From: Gammaproteobacteria bacterium
GTDB lineage: Bacteria; Pseudomonadota; Gammaproteobacteria; Burkholderiales; Rhodocyclaceae
Length of the DNA: 64,000 bases
Assembly: GCA_018824085.1 (NCBI GenBank)
Contig: JAHJHI010000034.1
Span: 234,560-298,559, forward strand
Reading direction: 5' to 3'
Shown piece after piece: positions 9,499-17,826 of the stretch. How positions within the stretch are numbered: position 1 is the stretch's first letter; each line of letters opens with the position of its first letter. The notes below the pieces were generated by a model that had not been told where the DNA came from, did not search any database, and saw nothing but the letters and a program-made list of their open reading frames with translations. A program made the position numbers and the translations under genes.

Positions 9499-10409
9499 GT
9501 GACTTCATCAACGACTTCTGGAACATCTACGTGGTGGTGCTGGTCATCGCCAGCCTGTTGTTCTGTGCGTTCATCATCCTGTCAAACCGTGCTTCGCGCC
9601 CCAAGGGTGGCGTGGTCGAACTGCACGGACATCAGTGGGACGAAACACTGGCCGAATGGAACAACCCGCTGCCGCGCTGGTGGGTATGGCTGTTCTGGAT
9701 GACGATCGCCTTCGCAATCGTCTATCTGATCGCCTATCCGGGGCTGGGGCGGTTTGGCGGTCAGCTGAACTGGACGTCCGCCAACGCCTACGAGCGTGAA
9801 GTGGCTGCGGCGGACGCCAAGGTAGCGCCGCTGTTCGAACGCTATGCGCAGATGGACATCAAGCTGATCGCTGCCGATCCCGAAGCGCGCGCCATGGGCG
9901 AACGGCTGTTTCTCAACAACTGCGCACAGTGCCACGGTACGGATGCGCGTGGTTCGCGCGGCTTTCCCAACCTGACCGACAGCGACTGGCTGTATGGCGG
10001 CGATCCGGAAACCATCAAGGCCTCGATCACCGACGGGCGCAATGCGATGATGCCGGCGTTCTCGTCCATGATTGACGGCGAGCAGCTGCGCGATGTCGTG
10101 CATTACGTGCGGTCGCTGTCGGGACTGACCGTCGACAGCATGCGCCAGCAGCGCGGCAAGGCGGTCTTCGCCGCCAACTGCGCAGCCTGCCACGGCGCGG
10201 AGGCGCACGGCAATCCTGTCATGGGCGCCCCCAGTCTTGCCGACAGCACGTGGTTGTACGGCAGCACGGAAGCCATCATCACGCAAACCGTATCGCGGGG
10301 CCGCAATGGCCACATGCCGGCGCACGGAGATTTGCTCGGTGACGACAAGATCCGCCTGGTCACCGCCTACGTCTGGGGCCTGTCCAATAACGCGACCGGA
10401 GCTCATTGA
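9495..10409 (+). CDS. ccoP: cbb3-type cytochrome c oxidase subunit III (di-haem)
   Basis: A 304-residue di-haem cytochrome c. It has N-terminal transmembrane helices (about residues 7-28 and 60-82) and then two cytochrome c domains, each with a CxxCH: NCAQCHG (about residue 140) and NCAACHG (about 230). The methionine ligands are in AMMPAF and GHMPAH. It accepts electrons from soluble cytochrome or the bc1 complex and delivers them to CcoO. The GTG start overlaps the ccoQ stop, and its own stop overlaps the ccoG start by one base. Confidence 0.96.
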   Translation: MSDFINDFWNIYVVVLVIASLLFCAFIILSNRASRPKGGVVELHGHQWDETLAEWNNPLPRWWVWLFWMTIAFAIVYLIAYPGLGRFGGQLNWTSANAYEREVAAADAKVAPLFERYAQMDIKLIAADPEARAMGERLFLNNCAQCHGTDARGSRGFPNLTDSDWLYGGDPETIKASITDGRNAMMPAFSSMIDGEQLRDVVHYVRSLSGLTVDSMRQQRGKAVFAANCAACHGAEAHGNPVMGAPSLADSTWLYGSTEAIITQTVSRGRNGHMPAHGDLLGDDKIRLVTAYVWGLSNNATGAH

Positions 10410-11878
10410 TGGCAGCAGGTCCCTCACCGGGCGGCAATACGCCGGCCCCGGCCGTGAAGCGGGCGCGCGTGATTCCGATTGTTGAAGCCGCTTCGGAGGA
10501 GGGGGACCTGTATGCGGCCCGCCTGAAAATTCAGCCGCGCAGCATCCAGGGCCGTTTCAATACGGTGCGTTGGGCCATGGTATGGCTGACGCAGTTGCTG
10601 TTCTATGGGCTGGCCTGGGTGCCGTGGAGCGGCCGGCAGGCCGTCCTGTTCGATCTGGCCGAGCGCAAGTTCTACATCTTCGGCCTCGTGCTGTGGCCGC
10701 AGGATGTCGTCTACCTCGCCCTGCTGCTCATCATCAGTGCGCTGGGGCTTTTCCTGGTGACGGCGGTCGCGGGGCGGGTGTGGTGCGGCTATGCCTGTCC
10801 GCAATCGGTCTATACCGAGATATTCATGTGGATAGAGCGTCGCATCGAAGGCGACCGCTCGGCCCGCCTGAAGCTCGACGCGTCGCCGCTCGGGATGCGA
10901 AAGATCGGACTGCGTTCGGCCAAGCATGGTGCGTGGGCGATCCTTGCACTGTGGACGGGTTTCACATTCGTCGGTTACTTCACGCCGATTCGCGAGCTGG
11001 CAGCCGGGGTTTCGGTCGGTACCGTCGGTTCGTGGGAAGGCTTCTGGATGCTGTTCTACGCGGCCTTCACCTATATATTCGCCGGCCACATGCGCGAGCA
11101 GGTGTGCAAGTACATGTGCCCGTATGCCCGCTTCCAGGGCGTGATGTTCGACCCCGATACGCTGATAGTCAGTTATGACACGGCACGCGGCGAACCGCGT
11201 GGTTCACGTCGCAAGGCGGCCGAAGGCCTGCCGGTCGGTGATTGTGTCGACTGTGAATGGTGCGTTCAGGTCTGTCCGACCGGCATCGACATCCGCAACG
11301 GCCTGCAGTACGAGTGCATTGGCTGTGCGCTGTGCATCGACGCCTGTGATCAGGTCATGGACAAGGTCGGACGGCCGCGCGGCCTGATTGCCTACTCGAC
11401 CGAGCGCTCGCAGCTTGAAGGCAAGCCGGCGCACGAAAGCTGGCGCGAGGTGCTCGCACACATCCTGCGTCCGCGTGTCATCCTCTACAGCAGTCTGCTG
11501 CTGTTCATCTGTTCCGGCTTTGCCTGGGCGCTGTTCACGCGCGTGCCGGTCAAGGTCAACGTGATGCGTGACCGCGCTTCGCTGGCGCGCGAGGTGGAGG
11601 GCGGAAAGATCGAAAACGTGTATCGGCTGCGCATCATGAACACGACCGAGTTGCCGCGCCGCTTTGCGCTCGATGTCGAGGGCATTCCGGGCGCCGCGAT
11701 CGAGGATATGCGGGAAATCGAGGTCGAGGCCGCCGGATCGCGCGACATATCGGTGCGTGTGCGGGTCGACGCCGAAGTGCTTGCGCCGGGCTCGCACCCG
11801 GTCTATTTCAACCTGCAGGCGGTGGATGCGCCGGACGTTCGCGTCCATGAGAAGGCCTCCTTCCTGCAACCGAGGTAA
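10409..11878 (+). CDS. ccoG: cbb3 oxidase assembly protein CcoG (4Fe-4S, membrane)
   Basis: A 489-residue membrane iron-sulfur protein of the CcoG/RdxA/FixG family. CcoG acts as a copper(II) reductase supplying Cu(I) for the oxidase active site. It has several transmembrane segments, a CGYACPQSVYTEIF motif, and a two-cluster ferredoxin region with CVDCEWCVQVCP and CIGCALCIDACD. The C-terminal third is an Ig-like periplasmic domain. ATG 10409 overlaps the ccoP stop; a TTG one codon earlier is less likely. Confidence 0.95.
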   Translation: MAAGPSPGGNTPAPAVKRARVIPIVEAASEEGDLYAARLKIQPRSIQGRFNTVRWAMVWLTQLLFYGLAWVPWSGRQAVLFDLAERKFYIFGLVLWPQDVVYLALLLIISALGLFLVTAVAGRVWCGYACPQSVYTEIFMWIERRIEGDRSARLKLDASPLGMRKIGLRSAKHGAWAILALWTGFTFVGYFTPIRELAAGVSVGTVGSWEGFWMLFYAAFTYIFAGHMREQVCKYMCPYARFQGVMFDPDTLIVSYDTARGEPRGSRRKAAEGLPVGDCVDCEWCVQVCPTGIDIRNGLQYECIGCALCIDACDQVMDKVGRPRGLIAYSTERSQLEGKPAHESWREVLAHILRPRVILYSSLLLFICSGFAWALFTRVPVKVNVMRDRASLAREVEGGKIENVYRLRIMNTTELPRRFALDVEGIPGAAIEDMREIEVEAAGSRDISVRVRVDAEVLAPGSHPVYFNLQAVDAPDVRVHEKASFLQPR

Positions 11879-11881
11879 GCC

Positions 11882-12397
11882 ATGGAACACTCACATACAC
11901 TGGCTGCGCCGTGGTACCGCCACCGCTGGCCGTGGTTGCTGATGGCCGGGCCGGCCACGGTCATCGTCGCCGGCGCGATCACGACATGGCTGGCGGCAAC
12001 CGGCAATACGGCGCTCGTTGCCGACGAGTATTACAAGCAGGGGCTGACGATCAATCGCACGCTCGCCCACGAGCGCCGGGCCGACGAACTGGGTGCGCAA
12101 CTGCGGGTGACGGCGACGCCGGCTGAGGCGGGTAACACGCGGCTGGACATCGAACTTGCCTTGAATGAGGGCGTTGCCTATCCGCCGCGCCTGCGTGTGC
12201 TGCTCACGCACCCCACGCGTAGCGAGCTGGACCGCGAATTGTTGCTGACCGGAGCCGGGGGGCGCTACACGGGCTTGGTGCGCGACCTGCCTCCCACTCA
12301 CTGGAAGCTTGTGATCGAAGACGATGTCCGCAGCTGGCGGATGCAGAAAAATCTGGTCATCGACGCGTCAGGCGTCGCGGAGAAACACGGTGGCTGA
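11882..12397 (+). CDS. FixH/CcoH family protein
   Basis: A 171-residue protein with one N-terminal transmembrane helix (about residues 18-40) and a periplasmic beta-rich domain. DEYYKQGLTINR after the helix is typical of FixH. In cbb3 operons this protein helps assemble or stabilise the oxidase. It starts three bases after ccoG. The downstream GTG start overlaps its 3' end by eight bases. Confidence 0.88.
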   Translation: MEHSHTLAAPWYRHRWPWLLMAGPATVIVAGAITTWLAATGNTALVADEYYKQGLTINRTLAHERRADELGAQLRVTATPAEAGNTRLDIELALNEGVAYPPRLRVLLTHPTRSELDRELLLTGAGGRYTGLVRDLPPTHWKLVIEDDVRSWRMQKNLVIDASGVAEKHGG

Positions 12398-12674
12398 AAT
12401 TCTCGATGACAGGGGGCGCGGGGACACCCGGCGCAAACCCGGTGGCGGAGTGCGTCTGTTCGCACTCGTGTCCTGGCCGTCATTCCTCGTCGCGGCGCTC
12501 GCCGAGATGGTGTTCTTCAGCGTGGTGAGCCCGCGGGAACTCTATCTGCTGGGTGAGCCGGTGTATTTCTCTCCGGTGGCGACCTACTCCATCGGATTCT
12601 TCGGCTTCTGGTGTGCAACGGGGGCCTCCAGCCTGCTGACGGCCTGGCTGTCGGAAAAACTCCCGATCCGCTGA
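12390..12674 (+). CDS. Small membrane protein at the end of the cbb3 operon
   Basis: A 94-residue protein with no family recognised. The GTG at 12390 overlaps the fixH stop. Residues 1-22 are charged and cytoplasmic-looking; two hydrophobic segments follow at about residues 23-45 and 60-84, with an acidic/aromatic loop (RELYLLGEPVYF) between them. Its position, coupled to fixH and followed by a hairpin, argues for a role with the oxidase. CcoS and CcoI, usual partners in such clusters, are absent from the window. Confidence 0.7.
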   Translation: MAEILDDRGRGDTRRKPGGGVRLFALVSWPSFLVAALAEMVFFSVVSPRELYLLGEPVYFSPVATYSIGFFGFWCATGASSLLTAWLSEKLPIR

Positions 12675-12696
12675 TCCTGGCTGGATCAATGGTCCA

Positions 12697-12723
12697 GCGA
12701 CCGGCAGCCGTGCTGCCGGTCGC
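12697..12723. terminator. Perfect 12-bp hairpin between convergent genes
   Basis: GCGACCGGCAGC and its exact complement are separated by CGT, midway between the cbb3 operon end and the convergent stress-protein gene. There is no U-tract, so it may terminate weakly, act as an RNA 3' stabiliser, or both. Confidence 0.55.
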
Positions 12724-12729
12724 TGCGTT

Positions 12730-13182
12730 CTAGCGGTAGACCAGAACAGGGATCTTCGAGTTGGACAGCACCTTCTGGGTCACGCTGCCCAGCAACAGGT
12801 TTGCCAGACCGCGCCGGCTGTGCGAGGCCATGAAGATCACGTCGGCCTTCTTCGACAGGCCGACGTCGATGATGGCCTTGTGCGGCTCCTTGTTCGTGAC
12901 CGCAAGGCAATCCACCTTCACCCCGGCAGCATCGGCCTCCGCGCGCGCGCTCTGCAGAATGCGGTCCGCGTGCGTGCGCATGGCATCCGTGAAGTCGTTC
13001 GGGGCGATCGGATCGTAGCTTTCGTCGTCTTCCTCGCTGTGCAGCATGGATACCTCATAGTCCTTCATCACGAACAGAAACGTGATGTGACCGGATACAT
13101 CCTTGGCAAAACAGATCGCGTGCGTGATGGCTGCCTTCGAAAGTTCGGAACCATCGATCGGTACGAGTACGTGGCGAAACAT
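12730..13182 (-). CDS. Universal stress protein (UspA family)
   Basis: A 150-residue single Usp domain. It starts MFRHVLVPIDGSELS, the first strand and phosphate-contact region, and ends with the nucleotide-binding pattern FMASHSRRGLANLLLGSVTQKVL (family form G-x2-G-x9-G-S/T). The first glycine of that pattern is replaced by serine (ASHSRRG), so ATP binding may be weakened. AAGGAG lies upstream of ATG 13182. It is a cytoplasmic stress or low-oxygen survival factor, convergent to the cbb3 operon. Confidence 0.9.
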   Translation of the reverse strand: MFRHVLVPIDGSELSKAAITHAICFAKDVSGHITFLFVMKDYEVSMLHSEEDDESYDPIAPNDFTDAMRTHADRILQSARAEADAAGVKVDCLAVTNKEPHKAIIDVGLSKKADVIFMASHSRRGLANLLLGSVTQKVLSNSKIPVLVYR

Positions 13183-13325
13183 CCTGGAACTCCTTCTCGT
13201 TGTTATTGACCGGACGCCGCCACGGTGCCCGGCCGGTCCTTCAACATGGCCCTACCACCGAATTCTATCGGCTTGCGCTCACCCCATCCGGGCAAAACAG
13301 CAGGATTTTCGCCCCCCATACGCAA

Positions 13326-13359
13326 GAAGCCGGAAGTGCGCTGACGCACTTCCGGCTTC
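13326..13359 (-). terminator. Perfect 15-bp hairpin downstream of the desaturase gene
   Basis: GAAGCCGGAAGTGCG pairs with its exact complement across a 4-base loop, 19 bases past the desaturase stop. On the minus strand it is followed by TTGCGTATG, a poor U-tract, so it is a strong structure but an imperfect intrinsic terminator. Confidence 0.6.
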
Positions 13360-13377
13360 CGGCTGACCGCGAGTGCT

Positions 13378-14553
13378 TCAGATTGCGTAGGTCTTCAGAC
13401 GCATCGAAAAGTCCTGCAATTGCTTGATGCCGCTGGATTCGGCGCGTGCGCACCAGTCCTGCAGCTGCTTGAGCAGCTGTTCGCTCGATGCCGTCGAACG
13501 GGCCCACAGCGCGATCAGTTCCTGGCGCATCGTGTGCACCATCTCCAGGCGGCTGCTGTGTGCGAGCACCGATTCCATTTCGGCGTCGTCACTTGCCGGC
13601 TGCGCGTTCTCGCTGCGTGCGAGCCAGTGCTTGAAGCGCTTGTAGCTGTCGCCGTCCGCGAGGCTGGCGTGCGACGAGCGCAGCTTTTCGACCTCTTCCG
13701 CGTAGATCGAACGCAGCGAGCGCATGTAGCGCGTCATCACGTCGTAGCGATGGGTGATGATGGCTTCGAGCGTTTGCGTGTCGACCACGGTGCGGGCTTC
13801 GAAACGCGGCTGCGGAATCGTGCGCTTGGCTTTTGCCAGACCGCAGATTTCCAGGATGCGGATGTACATCCAGCCGATGTCGAATTCGTACCACTTCGAC
13901 GACAGTTTCGCCGACGTGGCGAAGGCGTGGTGGTTGTTGTGCAATTCCTCGCCGCCGATGATGATGCCCCACGGAGAAAGATTGGTCGCAGCGTCGGTGC
14001 AGTCGTAGTTGCGATAGCCCCAGTAGTGGCCGATGCCATTGACGACGCCGGCCGCCCAGATGGGAATCCAAGCCATCTGCACCGCCCAGATCGTCAGGCC
14101 GAGCGGCCCGAACAGCAGCACGTTGGTGACGAGCATCAGCTTGATGCCGAGCGCCGAGTGCTTGGTGTAGACGTTGCGCTCGATCCAGTCATCGGGCGTG
14201 CCGTGACCGTAGCGGCTCATCGTTTCCTTGTTGTTCGCTTCCGCGCGATACAGCTCTGCGCCTTCGAACAGCACCTTCTTGATGCCGAGAACCTGCGGGC
14301 TGTGCGGATCTTCGGGCGTTTCGCACTTTGCGTGGTGCTTGCGGTGGATGGCTGCCCACTCCTTCGTCACCATGCCCGTGGTCATCCACAGCCAGAAACG
14401 GAAGAAGTGGCTCGGGATGGCGTGCATCTCGAGCGCGCGGTGCGCCTGGTGCCGGTGCAGATAGATCGTGACGGCCGCGATCGTGATGTGTGTAAACACC
14501 AGCGCGACGACGATGTAGCCCCACCAGGGCAGGTCGACAAGACCATTTAGCAT
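13378..14553 (-). CDS. Fatty acid desaturase (acyl-lipid/acyl-CoA delta-9 type)
   Basis: A 391-residue membrane di-iron desaturase. The three histidine boxes are present: HRHQAHR at about residue 33, HRKHH at about 70 and HNNHH at about 205, between hydrophobic segments. It should insert a double bond into membrane acyl chains, adjusting fluidity. The C-terminal 100 residues after the last box are helical and charged, longer than minimal desaturases, but the core is complete. It is a single gene between the stress protein and mscS, with its own leader. Confidence 0.9.
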   Translation of the reverse strand: MLNGLVDLPWWGYIVVALVFTHITIAAVTIYLHRHQAHRALEMHAIPSHFFRFWLWMTTGMVTKEWAAIHRKHHAKCETPEDPHSPQVLGIKKVLFEGAELYRAEANNKETMSRYGHGTPDDWIERNVYTKHSALGIKLMLVTNVLLFGPLGLTIWAVQMAWIPIWAAGVVNGIGHYWGYRNYDCTDAATNLSPWGIIIGGEELHNNHHAFATSAKLSSKWYEFDIGWMYIRILEICGLAKAKRTIPQPRFEARTVVDTQTLEAIITHRYDVMTRYMRSLRSIYAEEVEKLRSSHASLADGDSYKRFKHWLARSENAQPASDDAEMESVLAHSSRLEMVHTMRQELIALWARSTASSEQLLKQLQDWCARAESSGIKQLQDFSMRLKTYAI

Positions 14554-14628
14554 TCAGGGTTTTCCTAGATACACGAATTGAAGGTGTTGATTCTACGCGA
14601 CATCCGCTAGCGGTCAATTTGCGCAACG

Positions 14629-15948
14629 TCAAGTCTTTGTTTCACGCAGCGTGGTGTCATCGGATGAATCCCCCACGACACGTACTTCGCGTTGCGGGAA
14701 CGGAATTTCAATCCCCTCTGCGCGAAAGCGCCGGAGTATTTCCAGCTGGATGGCTGAGCGCAGCCCCAGCGTTCCGTTCTCCGGGTCGGCGATCCAGAAG
14801 CCGAGTTCGAGATTGATGCCGGAGTCGCCGAAGGAGTGCAGTGCCGCGCTCGGGGCGGGTTCGCCCAGCACGCGAGGCTGGGCGCTCGCCGACTCCTGCA
14901 GTATCGCGAGGGCGCGCGGTACATCGTCGCCATAGCCCACCTGCACGGACACCGCCTGCCGCACCATGCGATCGGACAGGCCTTCGTTCTGTACGACGGA
15001 GCTGATGAGGAGCTCATTCGGAATGATGGATTCCACGCCGGTCAGGCCGCGCACGACGGTATAGCGCGTGGTTATCTGCGTTACCTGGCCGCGGTCCGTG
15101 CCGACGGAGATCAGGTCTCCGATGCGTATCGAGCGCTCAAGAAGGATGATGAAACCCGATACGTAGTTCGCCATGACCTTCTGCAGGCCGAAGCCCAGGC
15201 CCACGCCGAGCGCGCCACCGAATACCGACAGCGCGGTCAGGTCGATGCCGACCAGCGGCAACGTCACCATGAGTGCGACGAACATCAGCGCCACCTTGGA
15301 CAGGCGCGACAGCACGATGCGCAGGTTGCTGTCCATGCGTGCGTGCATGAGCTGGCGCTCGACCAGCGACGACAGCCAGATCGCGGCGATCAGTGTCACG
15401 AGCACCCATGCGCTGCCCTGAATCAGCGCCCAGGCCGACAGCTTCTGCGCGCCAAGCGTGATCTGCTGGCTGTCCAGCCAGTCGATGACGTCGGGCAGCA
15501 CGTCCAGCGCGTGCATGACCCAGGCGGACCATATCGTCAGGCTGATCAGAAGTTCGAACGTGCTGAGCCAGCCGGCCGGCGCGAATACCTGGCGCAGCGC
15601 GTAGACGATGACCCGGATGATGCCCATCGCGCCGAGCAGGGCGATCACCAGATGGATGAGCACAGGCTCCAGGCCGAGGACGCCGTAGCCGATGCGCGCG
15701 CACGTCAGCAGCGCGATGCCGGTCAGCGGAAAGAACAGGCGCCGCAGGCCTTCGCGACCCAGGCGGGCGGCCATGCCGATGCGGCCGGCGTCGGGCGGAA
15801 TGACTTCGGCGTCGGCACGCTGATGGCGCACCAGCGCGCGCGCGATGAAGCCGGCCAGCACCAGGCAGGCCGCGATCAGGGCGAGCTCCCAGCGGGTGCT
15901 GTCGAGCGACAGCTGGTGCGTCAGCGCATCGATGGACGGCAGGGTCAT
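14629..15948 (-). CDS. Mechanosensitive ion channel, MscS family
   Basis: A 439-residue inner-membrane protein. There are five or six predicted transmembrane helices in the first 240 residues. The pore helix TM3 is glycine/alanine-rich (FGGALGVGLGFGLQKV), followed by the conserved NYVSGFIILLERSIRIGD, and the beta/alpha-beta vestibule domain forms the C terminus. It would open on membrane tension to release solutes in osmotic downshock. ATG 15948 was chosen because it lies 13 bases after the preceding gene; a longer frame would overlap that gene. Confidence 0.92.
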   Translation of the reverse strand: MTLPSIDALTHQLSLDSTRWELALIAACLVLAGFIARALVRHQRADAEVIPPDAGRIGMAARLGREGLRRLFFPLTGIALLTCARIGYGVLGLEPVLIHLVIALLGAMGIIRVIVYALRQVFAPAGWLSTFELLISLTIWSAWVMHALDVLPDVIDWLDSQQITLGAQKLSAWALIQGSAWVLVTLIAAIWLSSLVERQLMHARMDSNLRIVLSRLSKVALMFVALMVTLPLVGIDLTALSVFGGALGVGLGFGLQKVMANYVSGFIILLERSIRIGDLISVGTDRGQVTQITTRYTVVRGLTGVESIIPNELLISSVVQNEGLSDRMVRQAVSVQVGYGDDVPRALAILQESASAQPRVLGEPAPSAALHSFGDSGINLELGFWIADPENGTLGLRSAIQLEILRRFRAEGIEIPFPQREVRVVGDSSDDTTLRETKT

Positions 15949-15961
15949 GGGCGCGACGGGG

Positions 15962-16540
15962 TCAGCGATTCGCTGCCCCGGAGACAGCGTCGGCGAAACT
16001 GACGGACTGCGCGCGATGACGCAGCCAGTTGTCCATGCAGGCACGGGCCAGCGCGCGCTGGCCCGAAAGCACCAGCGCGTTGTCAGCGTCGCCCGACATG
16101 CCCTGGCGGCTGAAGTCGTAGGAGCCGGTGACGACGACCGGCGTCTTGCCGTCCGGATCGATGATCATCATGTTGCTGCGCACGACGGTCTTCGCGTCAT
16201 CCAGCCAGAGCGAGGCGCCCTTGCCGGACACCAGCGGCAGCGCGCTGCGCTCGTCGGTCATCACCGTCGCGCGGTCGGCGATGATCTCCACCGTCAGGCC
16301 GCGCTGACGCGCCGCGATCAGCGTCTTCGCGATACCGCGGCTGGTCAGCGAATGGACCTGCACGTAGATGGCTTTTTCGGCTCCGTCGATCTGGTCCATG
16401 ACGAGGCGCTCGGCGTCGTCCCAGGGTGCGAACGCAACCTCTACCGTGCCTTCGGCCGGTATCGCCGGGCCGGCCAGCAGCGGTGCCGCCGCCGTCAGTG
16501 AACACACTGCGAACAGTGTGCTGCGCAGTACGTTCTTCAT
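15962..16540 (-). CDS. Exported phospholipase D-like protein with degenerate catalytic motif
   Basis: A 192-residue protein with a clear signal peptide (residues 1-23, cut after LLAG) and a single PLD-fold domain of the Nuc-endonuclease type. The fold markers are present (IYVQVHSLTS, GLTVEIIADRA, IIDPDGKTPVVVTGSYDFS). Where the catalytic HxKx4D should be, the sequence reads RSNMMIID (residues 121-128), so the histidine is Arg and the lysine Asn. It is therefore probably not an active phosphodiesterase of the standard mechanism. It overlaps rsmB by four bases and precedes mscS. Confidence 0.8.
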   Translation of the reverse strand: MKNVLRSTLFAVCSLTAAAPLLAGPAIPAEGTVEVAFAPWDDAERLVMDQIDGAEKAIYVQVHSLTSRGIAKTLIAARQRGLTVEIIADRATVMTDERSALPLVSGKGASLWLDDAKTVVRSNMMIIDPDGKTPVVVTGSYDFSRQGMSGDADNALVLSGQRALARACMDNWLRHRAQSVSFADAVSGAANR

Positions 16541-17826
16541 TGCTGTTCCTCGCCTTCTTCCATCTTCGGCGTGCGACGTTCCATCACTGCGGCGTAGAAA
16601 CCGTCGGTGCCGTGCACGTCGGGGCGCAGCGCCAGGTCGATGCCGGTGTCCAGATCAATGCGGCCGGCTGCCAGCACCTCGTTCGCCGGCACGCGGACGA
16701 AGTCCGGGTGGCTCGCGAGAAAGTCGTCGACCACGGCCTGGTTCTCTTCGTCGAGCAGGCTGCAGGTGGCATAGACCAGCCGTCCGCCGGCCTTGACCAG
16801 GCGCGAGGCGCCGGCCAGGATCGCACGCTGCTTGGCCACCAGTTCGGTGACGGCCTCCGGCGCCTGGCGCCACTTCAGATCGGGGTTGCGGCGCAGCGTG
16901 CCCATGCCGGAGCAGGGCGCGTCGACCAGCACGCGGTCGATCTTTCCGGCGAGCCGCTTCACCTTGATGTCGGTTTCGCTGTCGATGAGCACCGGATGCA
17001 CGTTCGACAGGCCGGAGCGCGCGACGCGCGGGCGCAGCTTGAGCAGCCGTTTCTCCGACACGTCAAAGGCGTACAGCCGCCCGGTGGAGCGCATCATCGC
17101 GCCCAGCGCCAGCGTCTTGCCGCCGGCGCCGGCACAGAAATCGACCACCATCTCGCCGCGCTTGGGCGCGAGCAGCAAGGCCAGCAGCTGGCTTCCTTCG
17201 TCCTGCACTTCGATGATGCCCTTCTCGTACAGCGGGTTCTTGCTCAACGACGGCCGCTCTTCGAGGCGCAGCGCCCAGGGCGAGTAACGTCCGGCGACCG
17301 CCGTGATGCCGTTGTTGGCAAGTGTTGCCATGACCGCGTCGCGATCCGTCTTCATCAGGTTGATGCGCAGGTCCAGCGGTGCCTGCGTGTTCAGCGCGCG
17401 TGCGAGCGACAGCAGCGACGCCTCGTCCATCTGCGCGGACAGGCGCTCCAGCACCCAGTCCGGCAGGTCGGTGCGCTCGCCCAGACTGAGCGTGGCCGCG
17501 TCGCTCGGCGCCAGCGTCTCCAGCCACTGTGCTTCATTGCGCGATATCAACGGGGCGAGCTGCTTGTGGCCGAGACCTTCGATGCGCGCCAGCGCCGTGA
17601 TCAGCAGCTTGCGCGCACCGGCATGCTCGCCCGCCATCGCGCGCAGCCAGCGCAGCCGGCGCAGCACGAGGTAGGCGTGCTCGGCGATGAAGGCGCGCTC
17701 GCGCGACTGCAACGCCCGCTGACCACGGAAGAAGGCGGACAGCACGCTGTCCGCCGTGTACTCGAAGCGCAACAGCTTGGTCAGCACGTCGGCGGTGGTG
17801 TCTATCAGTTTTTCGGTCGGTTTCAT
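16537..17826 (-). CDS. rsmB: 16S rRNA m5C methyltransferase, RsmB/NOP family
   Basis: A 429-residue RsmB-like enzyme with an N-terminal NusB-like helical domain (about residues 1-130) and a SAM-dependent methyltransferase domain. The SAM site is VVDFCAGAGGKTLALGA; the paired catalytic cysteines are in VDAPCSGMGTLRRNPD and YATCSLLDEEN. It methylates a cytosine in 16S rRNA (C967 in E. coli). Stop and start overlap its neighbours by four bases on both sides, so it is embedded in the purN-DUF3108-rsmB-PLD-mscS operon. Confidence 0.9.
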   Translation of the reverse strand: MKPTEKLIDTTADVLTKLLRFEYTADSVLSAFFRGQRALQSRERAFIAEHAYLVLRRLRWLRAMAGEHAGARKLLITALARIEGLGHKQLAPLISRNEAQWLETLAPSDAATLSLGERTDLPDWVLERLSAQMDEASLLSLARALNTQAPLDLRINLMKTDRDAVMATLANNGITAVAGRYSPWALRLEERPSLSKNPLYEKGIIEVQDEGSQLLALLLAPKRGEMVVDFCAGAGGKTLALGAMMRSTGRLYAFDVSEKRLLKLRPRVARSGLSNVHPVLIDSETDIKVKRLAGKIDRVLVDAPCSGMGTLRRNPDLKWRQAPEAVTELVAKQRAILAGASRLVKAGGRLVYATCSLLDEENQAVVDDFLASHPDFVRVPANEVLAAGRIDLDTGIDLALRPDVHGTDGFYAAVMERRTPKMEEGEEQQ

